A DNA stretch of 64,000 bases from Cupriavidus sp. WKF15 (GTDB lineage: Bacteria > Pseudomonadota > Gammaproteobacteria > Burkholderiales > Burkholderiaceae). A model generated the notes under the pieces. That model had not been told where the DNA came from, ran no database searches, and worked only from the letters and a program-made list of their open reading frames with translations. Of the stretch, positions 41,218 through 50,730 are shown piece by piece. Each line of letters starts with the position of its first letter. Within the stretch, counting starts at the first letter, position 1. Where the stretch lies: positions 2,108,001 through 2,172,000 of the forward strand of contig NZ_CP119573.1 of the NCBI RefSeq assembly GCF_029278605.1, in the 5' to 3' direction. Both the position numbers and the translations under genes were made by a program.

Positions 41218-42402
41218 ATGAATCTCCTCGTCGACGCCGTGCTATTCCTTGCAGCCGCCCTCGTCGCCGTGCCGATCTCGGTCAGACTGGGGTTCGGCTC
41301 CGTGCTGGGCTATCTGGTAGCCGGCGTGGCGATAGGGCCTTCCGTGCTGGGCCTGGTCGAAGAGGTCGACCCGGTCTTCCATGTCTCCGAACTCGGTATC
41401 GTACTGATGATGTTTGTCATCGGTATCGAAATGGATGTTCGCAAGCTATGGAAGATGCGCCAGTCCATTTTCGGCTACGGCGGGATGCAGGTGGCGCTGT
41501 GCGCGGCGCTGCTGGCGGCTGCATTCATCGGCTTCGGCGTGAACTGGCGCGTTGGAATTGCCGCCGGATTTGCGCTGTCCCTGTCGTCCACGGCGATGGT
41601 CATCGCGATCCTGGAGCAACAGGGCCTGATGCATACGCGCCTTGGCCAGACCAGCTTCGGCATCTTGCTGTTCCAGGACATCGCCGCGATTCCGATGATC
41701 GCGCTGTTGCCGCTGCTGTCCCCGATACCGGATGCTCACAGTGCGAACGAGGGCTGGAGCCTTGCCCTGAAGGCATTGGCCATGCTCGCCGCCGTGATCA
41801 TTGCCGGCAGCTTCGTGTTGCGCTATCTGCTGCCTTTCATCAAAAAGAGCGGCACCCGGGACACGCTGACGGTATTCGCGCTGCTCTGGGTGATTGGCAT
41901 TGCGCTGCTCATGCACAGCGTGCACCTGTCGATGTCGCTTGGCGCGTTCCTGGCCGGTGTGCTGCTGGCCGGTTCCGATTGTCGCGAGGAAATCGAGGCG
42001 GATATCGCGCCATTCAAAGGCGTGCTGCTGGGCTTGTTTTTCATGGCGGTTGGCATGTCCATCGACTTTGGCGTGCTGGCAAGAAATCCGCTGTTGGTCG
42101 CGGTGCTGGTCTTCCTGCTCGTGGGTACCAAGCTGGGGGCATTGCTGTACCTGGCAAAGCGGTTCCAGGTGCCGCAGCGGGAACGTTTGTATTTCGCGAT
42201 CCTGATTTCCCAAGGCGGCGAGTTCGCGTTTGTAGTCATGGCTGCCGCCGAGGAAGCCCGCCTGGTAAATGGAGAGCAAATGTCGATCGTGACCGCTGTG
42301 GTCGCGCTGTCCATGGCTGCCACGCCGCTCCTGTTAATGGCCCAGCGTGGCATGGTGCGACGGAAGCTGGGCGAGGAGCACGGGGCGGCGGAGAAGCCCT
42401 GA
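41218..42402 (+). CDS. Kef-type cation:proton antiporter (CPA2), no RCK domain
   Basis: The 394-residue membrane protein has about twelve helices of the Na_H_Exchanger fold. Visible motifs include GYLVAGVAIGPSVLGLVEEV, GIVLMMFVIGIEMDVRKLW, LFQDIAAIPMIALLPLL and ILISQGGEFAFVVMAAAEEA. KefB/KefC add a cytosolic RCK/TrkA-N domain of roughly 200 residues; this protein stops after the membrane domain. It ends 27 bases before the ISNCY-type insertion. The stop appears natural, though loss of a C-terminal domain by the insertion cannot be excluded. Likely K+/H+ or Na+/H+ exchange. Confidence 0.85.
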   Translation: MNLLVDAVLFLAAALVAVPISVRLGFGSVLGYLVAGVAIGPSVLGLVEEVDPVFHVSELGIVLMMFVIGIEMDVRKLWKMRQSIFGYGGMQVALCAALLAAAFIGFGVNWRVGIAAGFALSLSSTAMVIAILEQQGLMHTRLGQTSFGILLFQDIAAIPMIALLPLLSPIPDAHSANEGWSLALKALAMLAAVIIAGSFVLRYLLPFIKKSGTRDTLTVFALLWVIGIALLMHSVHLSMSLGAFLAGVLLAGSDCREEIEADIAPFKGVLLGLFFMAVGMSIDFGVLARNPLLVAVLVFLLVGTKLGALLYLAKRFQVPQRERLYFAILISQGGEFAFVVMAAAEEARLVNGEQMSIVTAVVALSMAATPLLLMAQRGMVRRKLGEEHGAAEKP

Positions 42403-42429
42403 GGTCCGCTACCTCACGCAACAGATTTT

Positions 42430-44136
42430 TGTCAAAGCTAAGTTGAAATGTCCGGGCGCCAGCAAAGTTGAAATGTCCGGTTGTCCGGCGTCTTTTCAGC
42501 TTGTTTGTTCAGTCTTTTGAGGTTCCCGTAGGGCGGTGGTGCTGGCCTGACACGACGGAGTCCAGCTCAGGGTGGGGCTGTCATTCCAGCAGGGCGGATT
42601 TGAATTCCCAGGAGTAAGCGGAAATCAGTTCTCAGTTCCGTTAAGCGGCCACGGTTGCTGCTGTAAGCGTTTTAGCGCTTCCAACATGTCGTTCTGATCC
42701 AGCGAGCGCTGTGACTTCTTGCCTGGCGGTCGCCCACGCTTGCGGACAACGCCTTCGGTGGCAGGCAAAGAGAGAGATCGCGTGTTGTCGCGTTTCTCCT
42801 GAACGTACTGCGCCAGTTGCAATACGTGCCCCAGCCGCTTGTTATCCACGATTGCCCCCTGATCGACTTCCGACAGCTTGTCGTAGATGGTGTAGGGCAG
42901 GGCGACGCCATTCGCGCGTGGCTCGATCCTGCCGTCGGGGTAGTGGTAGACGTCGATATAGCGACCGGCGAGCTTGCGGTGCTCGGGTGTATCTGCCAGC
43001 AGGTAGAGCATCTTGTCGTACTGGATCGTCAGGCTCTTCGAGACGCAGCGTGGTTCGCGCCAGGCGAAGATCAGATCCAGGTTCTCATCCGGTCGCAGCG
43101 GACGATGCGCGTTATGGCTGTTACGCGGGACCTTGGCGAAGCGCGCGTTGTAGTCCGCGATGAATTCGGGCATGAAGGCGTTGGCAGCTTCCATGGTGCT
43201 GATATTGCGAAGGCGCAGCTCCTTGACCAAGCGGTCCTGCAACGTCAGGTGGGTCCGTTCGACGCGGCCCTTGGCCTGGCTGCTGTTGGCGCAGATGCCC
43301 TCGATGTTCAGCTCGAACAAGGCCCGGGAAAACTGGGTATGGCCATCGCCGCCGGTGGCATTCGGCTTGTTGACCCGGAAGACGCTGGCCTTGTCGCTGT
43401 AAAACGCCACCGGCTTGCCATGGCGCTCCAGGTAGGCGCGAGTTGCAGCGAAGTATGTGAACGTGGCCTCGGAATGGGTAAAGCGCAGTTCCATGATCCG
43501 GCTGGTGGCGTCGTCGACATAGACCAGCAGCGTGCAGGCCGCAGCGCGCTCCTCAAACCAGCGGTGATCGCAGCCGTCGATCTGAATCAGCTCGCCATAG
43601 CAGGCACGGCGGTTGCGCGGCTGGTAGACCTTCGGCGGCCGCTGTTTGCGCGGTATCCAAAGCCCAGATGCCGTCATCAGGCGGCGGATCGTTTCCTTGG
43701 ACAACGTGAGTCCATGGCGTTCGCGGAGCTTCTCGCAGGCCAGCGTCGGCCCGAAGTCGGCGTAGTGTTCCCGGATCAGGCCCAGCGCCGCGGCTTCGCG
43801 GTCGGCCGACAGCCGGTTGTTGCTCGGACGGCCGCGCTTGCGGGTCACGAGTCCCGACGGACCTTCTTGCCGGTAGCGCTCCAGCAACCGCCGCAACTGC
43901 CGGTCCGTGATCTCCAATCGTTCTGCGGCCACACCGGGCCGTAACTGACCATCCACAACCGCCTGGACGGTCTTGAGCCTGTCTAACTCATGCATGCTGA
44001 CTGTAATGACCTCGGATTTAGCCATCCTCTGGCGTCTCCATCGTGTTCAACCGGGGCAGGCTAAATAACACGAATGGACCGCTCAGGCGGACATTTGAAC
44101 TTTGCCAAAACCGGACATTACAACTTTGCCGCTACA
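42430..44136 (-). mobile_element. ISNCY (IS1202-group) insertion sequence, about 1.7 kb
   Basis: Both ends carry two copies of a subterminal repeat, AAGTTGAAATGTCCGG or close variants: left at about 42440 and 42464, right in inverted orientation at about 44090-44130. The outermost bases align as TGT...GCNAAGTTGNAATGTCC, giving likely ends at 42430 and 44136. TTTT flanks both sides (42426-42429, 44137-44140) and may be a short target duplication, though it could be chance. One intact transposase fills the interior. It lies between the antiporter gene and a Bug-family gene. Confidence 0.75.
42625..44025 (-). CDS. ISNCY-family (IS1202 group) DDE transposase
   Basis: This 466-residue transposase has an N-terminal helix-turn-helix region (AAERLEITDRQLRRLLERYR and RKRGRPSNNRLS). 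The integrase core follows: D in GELIQIDGCDHRWFEER, D in LLVYVDDATSRIMELR, and E in SSQAKGRVERTHLTLQDRLV. The C-terminus includes RKRGRPPGKKSQRS. The frame is unbroken, so it could be functional. Confidence 0.88.
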   Translation of the reverse strand: MAKSEVITVSMHELDRLKTVQAVVDGQLRPGVAAERLEITDRQLRRLLERYRQEGPSGLVTRKRGRPSNNRLSADREAAALGLIREHYADFGPTLACEKLRERHGLTLSKETIRRLMTASGLWIPRKQRPPKVYQPRNRRACYGELIQIDGCDHRWFEERAAACTLLVYVDDATSRIMELRFTHSEATFTYFAATRAYLERHGKPVAFYSDKASVFRVNKPNATGGDGHTQFSRALFELNIEGICANSSQAKGRVERTHLTLQDRLVKELRLRNISTMEAANAFMPEFIADYNARFAKVPRNSHNAHRPLRPDENLDLIFAWREPRCVSKSLTIQYDKMLYLLADTPEHRKLAGRYIDVYHYPDGRIEPRANGVALPYTIYDKLSEVDQGAIVDNKRLGHVLQLAQYVQEKRDNTRSLSLPATEGVVRKRGRPPGKKSQRSLDQNDMLEALKRLQQQPWPLNGTEN

Positions 44137-44281
44137 TTTTCACACGCATAATCGGTCTTATGTTAAGTAGTTGGCGCGGGGCTTTAACCCCAATGCGGCC
44201 AGACGAGCTACCGCACCGGCCGCTCGCTGGCAGTCATCGTGTTCACGGTGTTTGGCACGTTCTTGCCGGCTCCCAGCCTCT

Positions 44282-45268
44282 CTACTCCGCGTGAATGTCC
44301 GCGCGCGCCGCCACCGCCCGCATCTCCGGCAGTTCCTTCTCGACGCGGGCCTTGACCGCCGTGCCATTGCCATAGGCCGGGGTCAAGCCCAGTTCGACCA
44401 TGCGGGCCTTGGTTGAGGGCGCGTTGGCCACTTCCACCAGCGCTTTCTCCAGCTTCTGCTGTACCGGTGCCGGCAGGCCAGCCGGCGCTATCAACGCAAA
44501 CCAGGTGCCCATCTGGAAGCCGGGATAACCGCTTTCGGCCACGGTAGGCACCTGCGGCAACGCGGGCAGGCGCTGCGCCGACAGCACTGCCAATGGCTTG
44601 ATCTTGCCGCCCTTGATCAGCGGCAGGCTGGCAACCACGGTGTCCACCGCGACCTGGACCTGCCCGCCGGCCAGCGCCGTCAGGCTTGGCGCACTGCCGT
44701 TGAACGGCACGTGAACCATGCGCGTACCAGTGGCCGCCTTCAGCATCTCGCCACCAAAATGCACGGACGATCCGGCGCCGAACGAGCCATAGGAAAATTT
44801 GTCCGGATTTGCCTTTGCCTGTGCCACCAGGTCTTTGAGCGAATTCACCGGGAGATCGGGGTTGGCGACCAGCACCAGGCTCATGTCGGCGACGAGCCCC
44901 AGGGGCGTAAAGCTCTTGATCGGGTCGTACGACAGGTTTTGCCGGATGGCCGGATTCAGCGTCAATGTGGTACTGGCGGCAAGAAGCAGCGTATAGCCAT
45001 CGGGGGCGGCCTTGGCGACCTGCGCGGCGCCGACTACCGTGCTGGCGCCGGGCTTGTTCTCCACCACGACGGGCTGGCCAAGCTTCTCGGTCAGGCCCAC
45101 CGCCAGCAAGCGGCCCAGCACGTCGGTCGCACCACCGGCGGCGAAGGGCACCACCAGCCGGATTGGCCGGTTGGGATAGGCCGGGCCCTGCGCCGCGGCC
45201 GGCGCGGTAGCCAGCACCATCGCCAGGCCGGCGCATGCAAGGAAAGATTTCGTGGGCGTTGCGGTCAT
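44282..45268 (-). CDS. Bug/TctC-family periplasmic solute-binding protein
   Basis: This 328-residue tripartite-tricarboxylate-type receptor has a signal peptide (CAGLAMVLATAPAAAQG). The Bug hallmarks are YPNRPIRLVVPFAAGGATDV, QPVVVENKPGASTVVG and AAPDGYTLLLAA. It lies 99 bases after the amidase gene on the same strand, suggesting capture of an amide or carboxylate that the amidase system uses. As usual for Bug proteins no TctA/TctB membrane genes are adjacent. The ligand cannot be read from the sequence. Confidence 0.92.
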   Translation of the reverse strand: MTATPTKSFLACAGLAMVLATAPAAAQGPAYPNRPIRLVVPFAAGGATDVLGRLLAVGLTEKLGQPVVVENKPGASTVVGAAQVAKAAPDGYTLLLAASTTLTLNPAIRQNLSYDPIKSFTPLGLVADMSLVLVANPDLPVNSLKDLVAQAKANPDKFSYGSFGAGSSVHFGGEMLKAATGTRMVHVPFNGSAPSLTALAGGQVQVAVDTVVASLPLIKGGKIKPLAVLSAQRLPALPQVPTVAESGYPGFQMGTWFALIAPAGLPAPVQQKLEKALVEVANAPSTKARMVELGLTPAYGNGTAVKARVEKELPEMRAVAARADIHAE

Positions 45269-45367
45269 CGGTTCAACTCCTGCCTGCGGCTTTTGGGGAA
45301 ACGAGGGGAAGACGAAGCCATTCGGACGGCGGCTTGCCGCCCGCGGATCAACTCGAAGGTCCGGCGC

Positions 45368-46849
45368 CTACGCCAGCCAGGGGCTGCGCATGCGCGAGAA
45401 GCCACCCGCCTGGTCATAGGCATGGCCGAGCTGCAGCACCGCGGCGTCGGCCTGGGCGGGGCCGATGATCTGGATGCCGGCCGGCAGCCCCTGGCGACCG
45501 AAGCCCGCCGGCGCGGCCAGCGCGGGCAGGCCCGACATCGTCGCCGGCACCACGGCCTGCATCCAGCGGTGATACGTGTCCATGTCGCGGCCGTCGATGG
45601 CGTGCGGCCAGTCCAGTTCGGCCTGGAACGGGAAGACCTGTGCCGCCGGCATGACCAGGTAGTCGAAGCGCTCGAACAGCGCGCGCAGCGCCTGGTACCA
45701 CGCACTGCGTACAGTCATGGCTTCATATACGCGCGATCCGGACAGGGCCAGCCCGCGTTCGATTTCCCAGGCGGCTTCCGGCTTGAGCTGTGCGCGCTTG
45801 ACAGGGTCGCGGTAGAGCGCGCCATTGGCACCCGCGACGGCAAAGCTGCGCAGGTCGATCCATGCCTGCCACAAGCGCTCCAGGTCGAAGTCCGGCAGCG
45901 CGGCGTCGATCGTGCAGCCGAGCGTGCGCAGATGACCGAGCGCCATGACGCAGGTATCGAGCAAGCCGGGCTCGGTCGGCAAATGGCCACCGAGGTCGCC
46001 GAGCCACCCGATGCGCACGCCGCTCCAGTCGCGCTCGGACGGCAGCGCAAAGCTGCCCGGTGCCTCGGCACGGCGTGTCAGCGGCAGGCGCGGGTCAAAC
46101 CCGGCCTGTACCGACAACAACAGCGCCAGGTCCGGCACATTGCGCGCCATTGGCCCGGCCACGCTGAACTGCTGGAAGAAGACCTCCTCGGTCGGCCCGT
46201 GCGGCACGCAGCCAAACGAGGTGCGCAGGCCATACACATGGTTGAACGCGGCCGGCGTGCGCAGGGATCCCATCATGTCCGAGCCGTCGGCCACCGGCAG
46301 CATGCGCAGCGCCACCGCCACGGCCGCCCCGCCGCTGCTGCCGCCGGCCGAGCGTGACGGGTCCCAGGCGTTGCGGGTGGTGCCATAGACCGGGTTGTAG
46401 GTGTGCCCGCCCAGGCCGAACTCGGGCGAGTTGGTGCGGCCGACGAACAGTGCGCCGCCGGCGCGCATGCGCTCGAAGATCACGGCATCGGTCTGGCTGA
46501 CCTGCCCGGCGAAGATCGGCGAGCCCTTGGTGGTCACCATGCCAGCCGCCGGCATGATGTCCTTGGGCGCCTGCGGGAACCCATGCAGCACGCCGCGGCT
46601 CGCGCCCCGGGCGAGTTCGCCGTCGAGGCCGGCGGCGTCCCGGCGCAGACGGTCACGGTCCACCGGCGCCACGATGGCATTGACGCGCGGATTGTGGCGG
46701 TCGATCTGTGCCAGACAGGCGTCGAGCACCTCCACGCACGACACCTCGCGCGCATGGATGGCCCGTGACAGGGCGACGGCGTCGAGCTCGAGGATGGAAT
46801 CGGTCGGGTTGGCGGCTGGGGTGGCGGGGTTGCCCGTTGGCGCGTTCAT
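45368..46849 (-). CDS. Amidase-signature family hydrolase
   Basis: This 493-residue enzyme has the Ser-cisSer-Lys triad. The Lys is in GFPQAPKDIMPAAGM, the cis-Ser region is SAGGSSGGAAVAVA, and the nucleophile Ser lies in GSDMMGSLRTPAAFN. The last motif is usually DxGGSIRxPA; here DMMGSLRTPA replaces one glycine of the oxyanion-hole turn with Met. Start MNAPTGN is chosen because a 23-codon upstream frame lacks an SD. It is divergent from a LysR gene and followed by a Bug protein, a typical Burkholderiales catabolic arrangement. Substrate unknown. Confidence 0.9.
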   Translation of the reverse strand: MNAPTGNPATPAANPTDSILELDAVALSRAIHAREVSCVEVLDACLAQIDRHNPRVNAIVAPVDRDRLRRDAAGLDGELARGASRGVLHGFPQAPKDIMPAAGMVTTKGSPIFAGQVSQTDAVIFERMRAGGALFVGRTNSPEFGLGGHTYNPVYGTTRNAWDPSRSAGGSSGGAAVAVALRMLPVADGSDMMGSLRTPAAFNHVYGLRTSFGCVPHGPTEEVFFQQFSVAGPMARNVPDLALLLSVQAGFDPRLPLTRRAEAPGSFALPSERDWSGVRIGWLGDLGGHLPTEPGLLDTCVMALGHLRTLGCTIDAALPDFDLERLWQAWIDLRSFAVAGANGALYRDPVKRAQLKPEAAWEIERGLALSGSRVYEAMTVRSAWYQALRALFERFDYLVMPAAQVFPFQAELDWPHAIDGRDMDTYHRWMQAVVPATMSGLPALAAPAGFGRQGLPAGIQIIGPAQADAAVLQLGHAYDQAGGFSRMRSPWLA

Positions 46850-46987
46850 GGAAGCCTGTCTCCTCTGCGTCCTGTCGTTGTCAGGAAAGAGCATAGGGGC
46901 GGCGTGGGTTTCCCACAATCGATGATTTTTTCAAATACCCTTTCCTAAAACGCAAACCTAAACCCCAACCACACGGAGCCCGGACCG

Positions 46988-47911
46988 ATGCTGTCGCACC
47001 GCCTGCAGGACACCTCGCTGCGCTATTTCCTGGAAGTCGTCCGGACCGGGTCGCTGACCGAGGCGGCGCAGCGGCTCAATGTCACGGTGTCCGCGGTCAG
47101 CCGCCAGGTGGCGGCGCTGGAGGCCTTGCTGGGCGTGCCGCTGTTCGACCGCCGGCCGCGCGGCATGGTGGCCAGCGCCGCGGGCGAGCTGCTGGCCGCC
47201 TACGCCCTGCGTAATGCGCTGGAGGCGGATCGCGTGGTGACGGAGATCGCCGCGCTGCAGGGGCTGCGGCGCGGGCGCGTGCGGGTGGCCAGTTCGGCCG
47301 GTTTTGCCATCGAGTTCCTGCCGCGCGCCATTGCCGAATTCCGCGAACGCTACCCGGGGCTTCACTTCCACTTGCGCGTGGCACCGCCGGCCGAGGTCAC
47401 GGGCATCGTGCTGCATGGCGACGCCGATATCGGCATTACGTACAGCCGGGCTGCCGAGCAAGGCATTCGCGTCGAACACCGCCAGGCGGCGCCCGTGATC
47501 GCCATCATGCGGCCCGATCATCCGCTGGCGCGGTTTCGCAGCATCACGCTGGCCCAGATGCAGCCGTATGCGCTGGCGCTGCCGGAGGGCGACAACACCG
47601 TGCGGCAGCTTTTCGACATTGCGTGCGGCGAACGCGGCATCGCGTTCGAGCCGGTGCTGGTCAGCAACCAGTTCGAGACCCTGACCAGCTTCGTGCTGCA
47701 CGGCGGCGGGCTGTCGATCTCGGGCGCGGTCACGGTCGGCGACCGCCTGCGCCGCGGCGAGCTGCATGCCGCGACGATCCGCGAACGCGGCATGAAAAGC
47801 CGCGCCATCGAGCTGCAGACCCTTGCCGGACGTACCCTGCCCGACGGCGTGCGCACCTTCCTGAGCTTCTTGCGCGACCAGTTGGTGGCCGAAGCCGGGG
47901 TCGCGTCCTGA
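46988..47911 (+). CDS. LysR-family regulator, divergent from the amidase
   Basis: This 307-residue regulator has the helix-turn-helix in residues 8-65 (YFLEVVRTGSLTEAAQRLNV, VSAVSRQVAALEALLGVPLF) and an effector domain from about 90 (RVRVASSAGFAIEFLPRA). It is divergent from the amidase gene across 138 bases that contain an AT-rich stretch with possible LysR sites. It probably controls amidase-Bug expression in response to the substrate. Confidence 0.9.
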   Translation: MLSHRLQDTSLRYFLEVVRTGSLTEAAQRLNVTVSAVSRQVAALEALLGVPLFDRRPRGMVASAAGELLAAYALRNALEADRVVTEIAALQGLRRGRVRVASSAGFAIEFLPRAIAEFRERYPGLHFHLRVAPPAEVTGIVLHGDADIGITYSRAAEQGIRVEHRQAAPVIAIMRPDHPLARFRSITLAQMQPYALALPEGDNTVRQLFDIACGERGIAFEPVLVSNQFETLTSFVLHGGGLSISGAVTVGDRLRRGELHAATIRERGMKSRAIELQTLAGRTLPDGVRTFLSFLRDQLVAEAGVAS

Positions 47912-47930
47912 GGGCGTCCGCCCCGCTCCC

Positions 47931-48365
47931 CTACTTCGCGAACAGCGAGGACATGTCGGAAAACGCCTTCAGTTCCAGCGCATTGCCCGACGGGTCCAAA
48001 AAGAACATGGTGGCCTGCTCGCCCACCTCGCCCTTGAAGCGGATGTGCGGCTCGATGACGAATTCCACGCCTGCCGCGCGCAACCGGTCGGCCGCGGCTT
48101 GCCAGGCCTCCATCGACAGCACCGCGCCGAAGTGGCGCACGGGCACGGCATGGCCGTCAACGGCGCTGGTGCCATGGTGGCCGCACTCATCGGGCGCCAG
48201 GTGCGCCACGATCTGGTGGCCGTAGAAGTTGAAGTCGATCCATGCGTCCGAACTGCGGCCTTCAGGGCAGCCAAGGAGCTCGCCATAGAACTCGCGCGCG
48301 CTGGCAAGGTTGTGGACGGGGAAGGCCAGGTGGAACGGGGGCAGGACGGCGGCGGGTGCGCTCAT
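47931..48365 (-). CDS. VOC (glyoxalase/dioxygenase superfamily) protein
   Basis: This 144-residue two-module VOC protein has [20 protein letters not shown] in the first beta-alpha-beta unit and [17 protein letters not shown] in the second. The metal ligands H12 in FHLAF, H66 or its neighbours, and E131 in ALELK look kept, so a metal-dependent lyase, isomerase or dioxygenase is plausible. [17 protein letters not shown] is characteristic of a glyoxalase-like subgroup. It is divergent from the LysR gene at 48515, which may regulate it. Confidence 0.82.
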   Translation of the reverse strand: MSAPAAVLPPFHLAFPVHNLASAREFYGELLGCPEGRSSDAWIDFNFYGHQIVAHLAPDECGHHGTSAVDGHAVPVRHFGAVLSMEAWQAAADRLRAAGVEFVIEPHIRFKGEVGEQATMFFLDPSGNALELKAFSDMSSLFAK

Positions 48366-48514
48366 GGCTTGGGGCTCTCGAGAATTGGAGGGATGTCGGG
48401 CGGCGCAGGCAGTGCCTGGGACCAGCCTTCACACGGGCCAAGTCTATGCATGACGAATCATGATGAAAAGCGATATATTTTCAGGCTGAGCAACATGAAA
48501 TTCGATAAATCGGC

Positions 48515-49399
48515 ATGCTGCGAGAGCTACGCACCTTTATCGCCGTCGCCCGCCACGGCACTTTTGCAGGGGCTGGCGCGCGGATTGGCCTGACCCAGTC
48601 AGCAGTCAGCGCGCAGATCCACCGGCTCGAAGAGGAGCTGGGTTTTCCGCTGTTCGACCGCACCGGGCGCTCGGCCCGGCTCAACGCGGCCGGCCAGGAC
48701 ACGCTGGCGCTGGCCGAGGAGCTGGTCGCGCTGTATGAACGGATCGGCCGCCAGGGTCCCGACGCGCAAGGCGGCATGGTGCGCATTGGCGCCATCGCGT
48801 CGGCGCAGGTCACTTTCCTGCCCGATGCCATTGCCCGCTTCCGCGCCGAACTGCCGGGCTGCCGCGTGCGCATGGTGCCGGGCGTATCGCTGAGCCTGCT
48901 GGGCCAGGTCGATGCCGGAGACATCGATATCGCGGTGCTGATCCGCCCGCCCTACGCGCTGCCTGCCGAACTGGACTGGCGCCCGCTGCTGCGCGAGCCG
49001 TTCGAATTGCTGGTGCCGGCCGCGATGGCAGGCTGCCACTGGCGCGAGGCCATCGAGTCGGCGCCGTTCATCCGCTATGACCGCGGCTCGTTCGGTGGCC
49101 GGCTGGTCGACCAGTTCCTGCGCCAGCATCGCGTGGTGGTGCAGGAAGCGATCGAACTCGATGAACTGGAAGGTATCGTGCAGCTCGTGGCGCGCGGGCT
49201 GGGTGTCGGGCTGTCCCCGCGCACGTTTGCAGCGGGGAAATGCGGGAAAGGGCCGCCGGGCGTCGTGGCGCTGCCGCTGGGCGCGGACACGTTCTACCGC
49301 GAAGTCGGCCTGGTCGAGCGTGCGCCCCACAGCCGCCAGCCCGTTGCCAGCCGGCTGGCGGAGCGCATTGCCGAAGCCGCTACTGCGCTGGCCGGATAG
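48515..49399 (+). CDS. LysR-family regulator, divergent from the VOC gene
   Basis: This 294-residue regulator has an N-terminal winged helix (LRELRTFIAVARHGTFAGAG, LTQSAVSAQIHRLEEELGFP) and an effector domain from about 88 (MVRIGAIASAQVTFLPDAI). The 149-base divergent region contains ATGACGAATCATGATGA near 48449, a dyad of LysR-box type. Likely target is the VOC gene. Confidence 0.9.
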   Translation: MLRELRTFIAVARHGTFAGAGARIGLTQSAVSAQIHRLEEELGFPLFDRTGRSARLNAAGQDTLALAEELVALYERIGRQGPDAQGGMVRIGAIASAQVTFLPDAIARFRAELPGCRVRMVPGVSLSLLGQVDAGDIDIAVLIRPPYALPAELDWRPLLREPFELLVPAAMAGCHWREAIESAPFIRYDRGSFGGRLVDQFLRQHRVVVQEAIELDELEGIVQLVARGLGVGLSPRTFAAGKCGKGPPGVVALPLGADTFYREVGLVERAPHSRQPVASRLAERIAEAATALAG

Positions 49400-49598
49400 G
49401 GCTACGGTGACAGGGCAGCCCGCTGCTGCGCTTGAGCTGGAATGCCACTGACATGAGAGAAATCCCGACCCCAAGCCTGTCCCGTCGGCCAACCTTGCGG
49501 AACATCGTTGCCCTCCAATGGAGGACAATGTGCAAACGCCCCGCGAGAGCCTGCTCCGCCGGGGCCAGGCAACGCAACAGAACGAAAAGGACCCAGCC

Positions 49599-50105
49599 AT
49601 GACCACCCAATCCGAAATCGCAATCCTGGCCGGCGGCTGCTTCTGGGGCATGCAGGACCTGCTGCGGCGGTATCCGGGCGTGCTGACCACGCGCGTGGGC
49701 TACACGGGCGGCGATGTGCCCAACGCCACCTACCGCAACCACGGTACCCATGCGGAAGCGATCGAGATCGTCTTCGACCCACAGCAGATCAGCTATCGCC
49801 AGATCCTGGAGTTCTTCTTCCAGATCCACGACCCGACCACAAGAAACCGCCAGGGTAACGACGTCGGCACCAGCTACCGTTCGGCCATTTTCTATCGGGA
49901 TGATGCCCAGAAGCAGGCAGCGGAAGACACAATTGCCGATGTCGAGCACTCAGGCCTGTGGCCCGGCAAGGTCGTGACGGAGGTCGTACCCGCGGGCCCG
50001 TTCTGGGAAGCCGAGCCGGAACACCAGGATTACCTGGAACGCTACCCTAACGGCTACACCTGCCATTTCATCCGGCCGGGCTGGAAACTGCCGAAGCGCG
50101 GTTGA
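49599..50105 (+). CDS. msrA: Peptide methionine (S)-S-oxide reductase MsrA
   Basis: This 168-residue enzyme repairs oxidised methionine. The catalytic Cys is in [60 protein letters not shown] and SYRSAIFY are all present. The start at MTTQSEIA is supported by SD aaagga; the longer upstream frame (from 49518) is not conserved. The C-terminus lacks extra resolving Cys motifs, as in the shorter MsrA group. It is a single gene at the edge of a degraded region. Confidence 0.94.
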   Translation: MTTQSEIAILAGGCFWGMQDLLRRYPGVLTTRVGYTGGDVPNATYRNHGTHAEAIEIVFDPQQISYRQILEFFFQIHDPTTRNRQGNDVGTSYRSAIFYRDDAQKQAAEDTIADVEHSGLWPGKVVTEVVPAGPFWEAEPEHQDYLERYPNGYTCHFIRPGWKLPKRG

Positions 50106-50107
50106 TG

Positions 50108-50227
50108 GCGCCACGATCGCGTTCTGCGGATGCGCAGCAGCGGGAACCCATCGGACACGTCGAGCCGCCGGGCCATCTCGCCGCTGGCGGCAATGGCCGT
50201 GGATTCGCAAACCAGCTCCAATGGCAT
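50108..50227 (-). pseudogene. Possible remnant of a GntR-type UTRA domain
   Basis: In a short minus-strand frame, MPLELVCESTAIAASGEMAR followed by RLDVSDGFPLLRIRRTR resembles the end of a UTRA ligand domain (A-x-x-L-x-V-x-x-G-x-P-L-L-x-x-x-R). No DNA-binding domain or start region is attached. It sits between msrA and another remnant. The match is short and could be chance. Confidence 0.25.
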
Positions 50228-50291
50228 GACACATCTCCCGCCACGCGGCGCGAGATGTGCCGTGATCTCGATGGCTCGCGGCGCCAGCCAC

Positions 50292-50615
50292 CTAATCAAT
50301 CGCACGGAACTGCGCGCATAGCCCGAACACGTCTTCCGACAGCGCAATCTGCTTCGCCTTGGCGTAGCGGGTTGCGAGCTTCATCAGCTCCTTGATGTCG
50401 CGCCCGCTCGCCTTCGGGTAGGTAGCGGTCAGCGCATTGACCAACTCCCCGGACAGCGATGTACCGCACTGTTCGGCCTGGAGGCGCCAGAGACGCTCCA
50501 CGTGGCGAATGCGCAAGACCGGCCACGGCAGCAACACACCATCGCGGCTGCGCTGGTACAGCCAGCCGTCAATGGCATCGCTCGACAGATAGGCGATCAG
50601 CCCCGCCACCAGCAT
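50292..50615 (-). pseudogene. C-terminal remnant of an AAA+ ATPase
   Basis: The frame encodes MLVAGLIAYLSSDAIDGWLY and ends in ATYPKASGRDIKELMKLATR followed by YAKAKQIALSEDVFGLCAQF. This looks like the helical lid of an AAA+ ATPase of the kind found on phage or plasmid islands. Coding continues in frame 14 codons upstream to a stop at 50658-50660, but no Walker A or B region precedes it. The N-terminal ATPase core is therefore missing, and the gene is a fragment rather than a small intact protein. Confidence 0.5.
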
Positions 50616-50664
50616 CTCGAGGCCGGGGATGGTCCGTGCCTGCGGTGCGAGATAGGGTCATGTG

Positions 50665-50683
50665 GTGATATGTAATATATCAC
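50665..50683. promoter_or_regulatory. AT-rich palindrome, operator-like
   Basis: GTGATAT (50665-50671) and ATATCAC (50677-50683) flank GTAAT. It is a striking AT-rich dyad in GC-rich DNA, directly upstream of the AAA+ remnant. It resembles dyads bound by ArsR- or GntR-type repressors, but no such intact gene is adjacent; it may be the relic of a lost regulated gene. Confidence 0.4.
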
Positions 50684-50730
50684 TATGTTCCGCGCATGGC
50701 GATCTCTGGCAGGTCAGGCCGCCGCGAGCC

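Noticed and set aside
42426..44140. TTTT on both sides of the ISNCY-type element as a proven target duplication
   Set aside because: Four T residues can match by chance and the exact ends are uncertain, so it is described as possible only.
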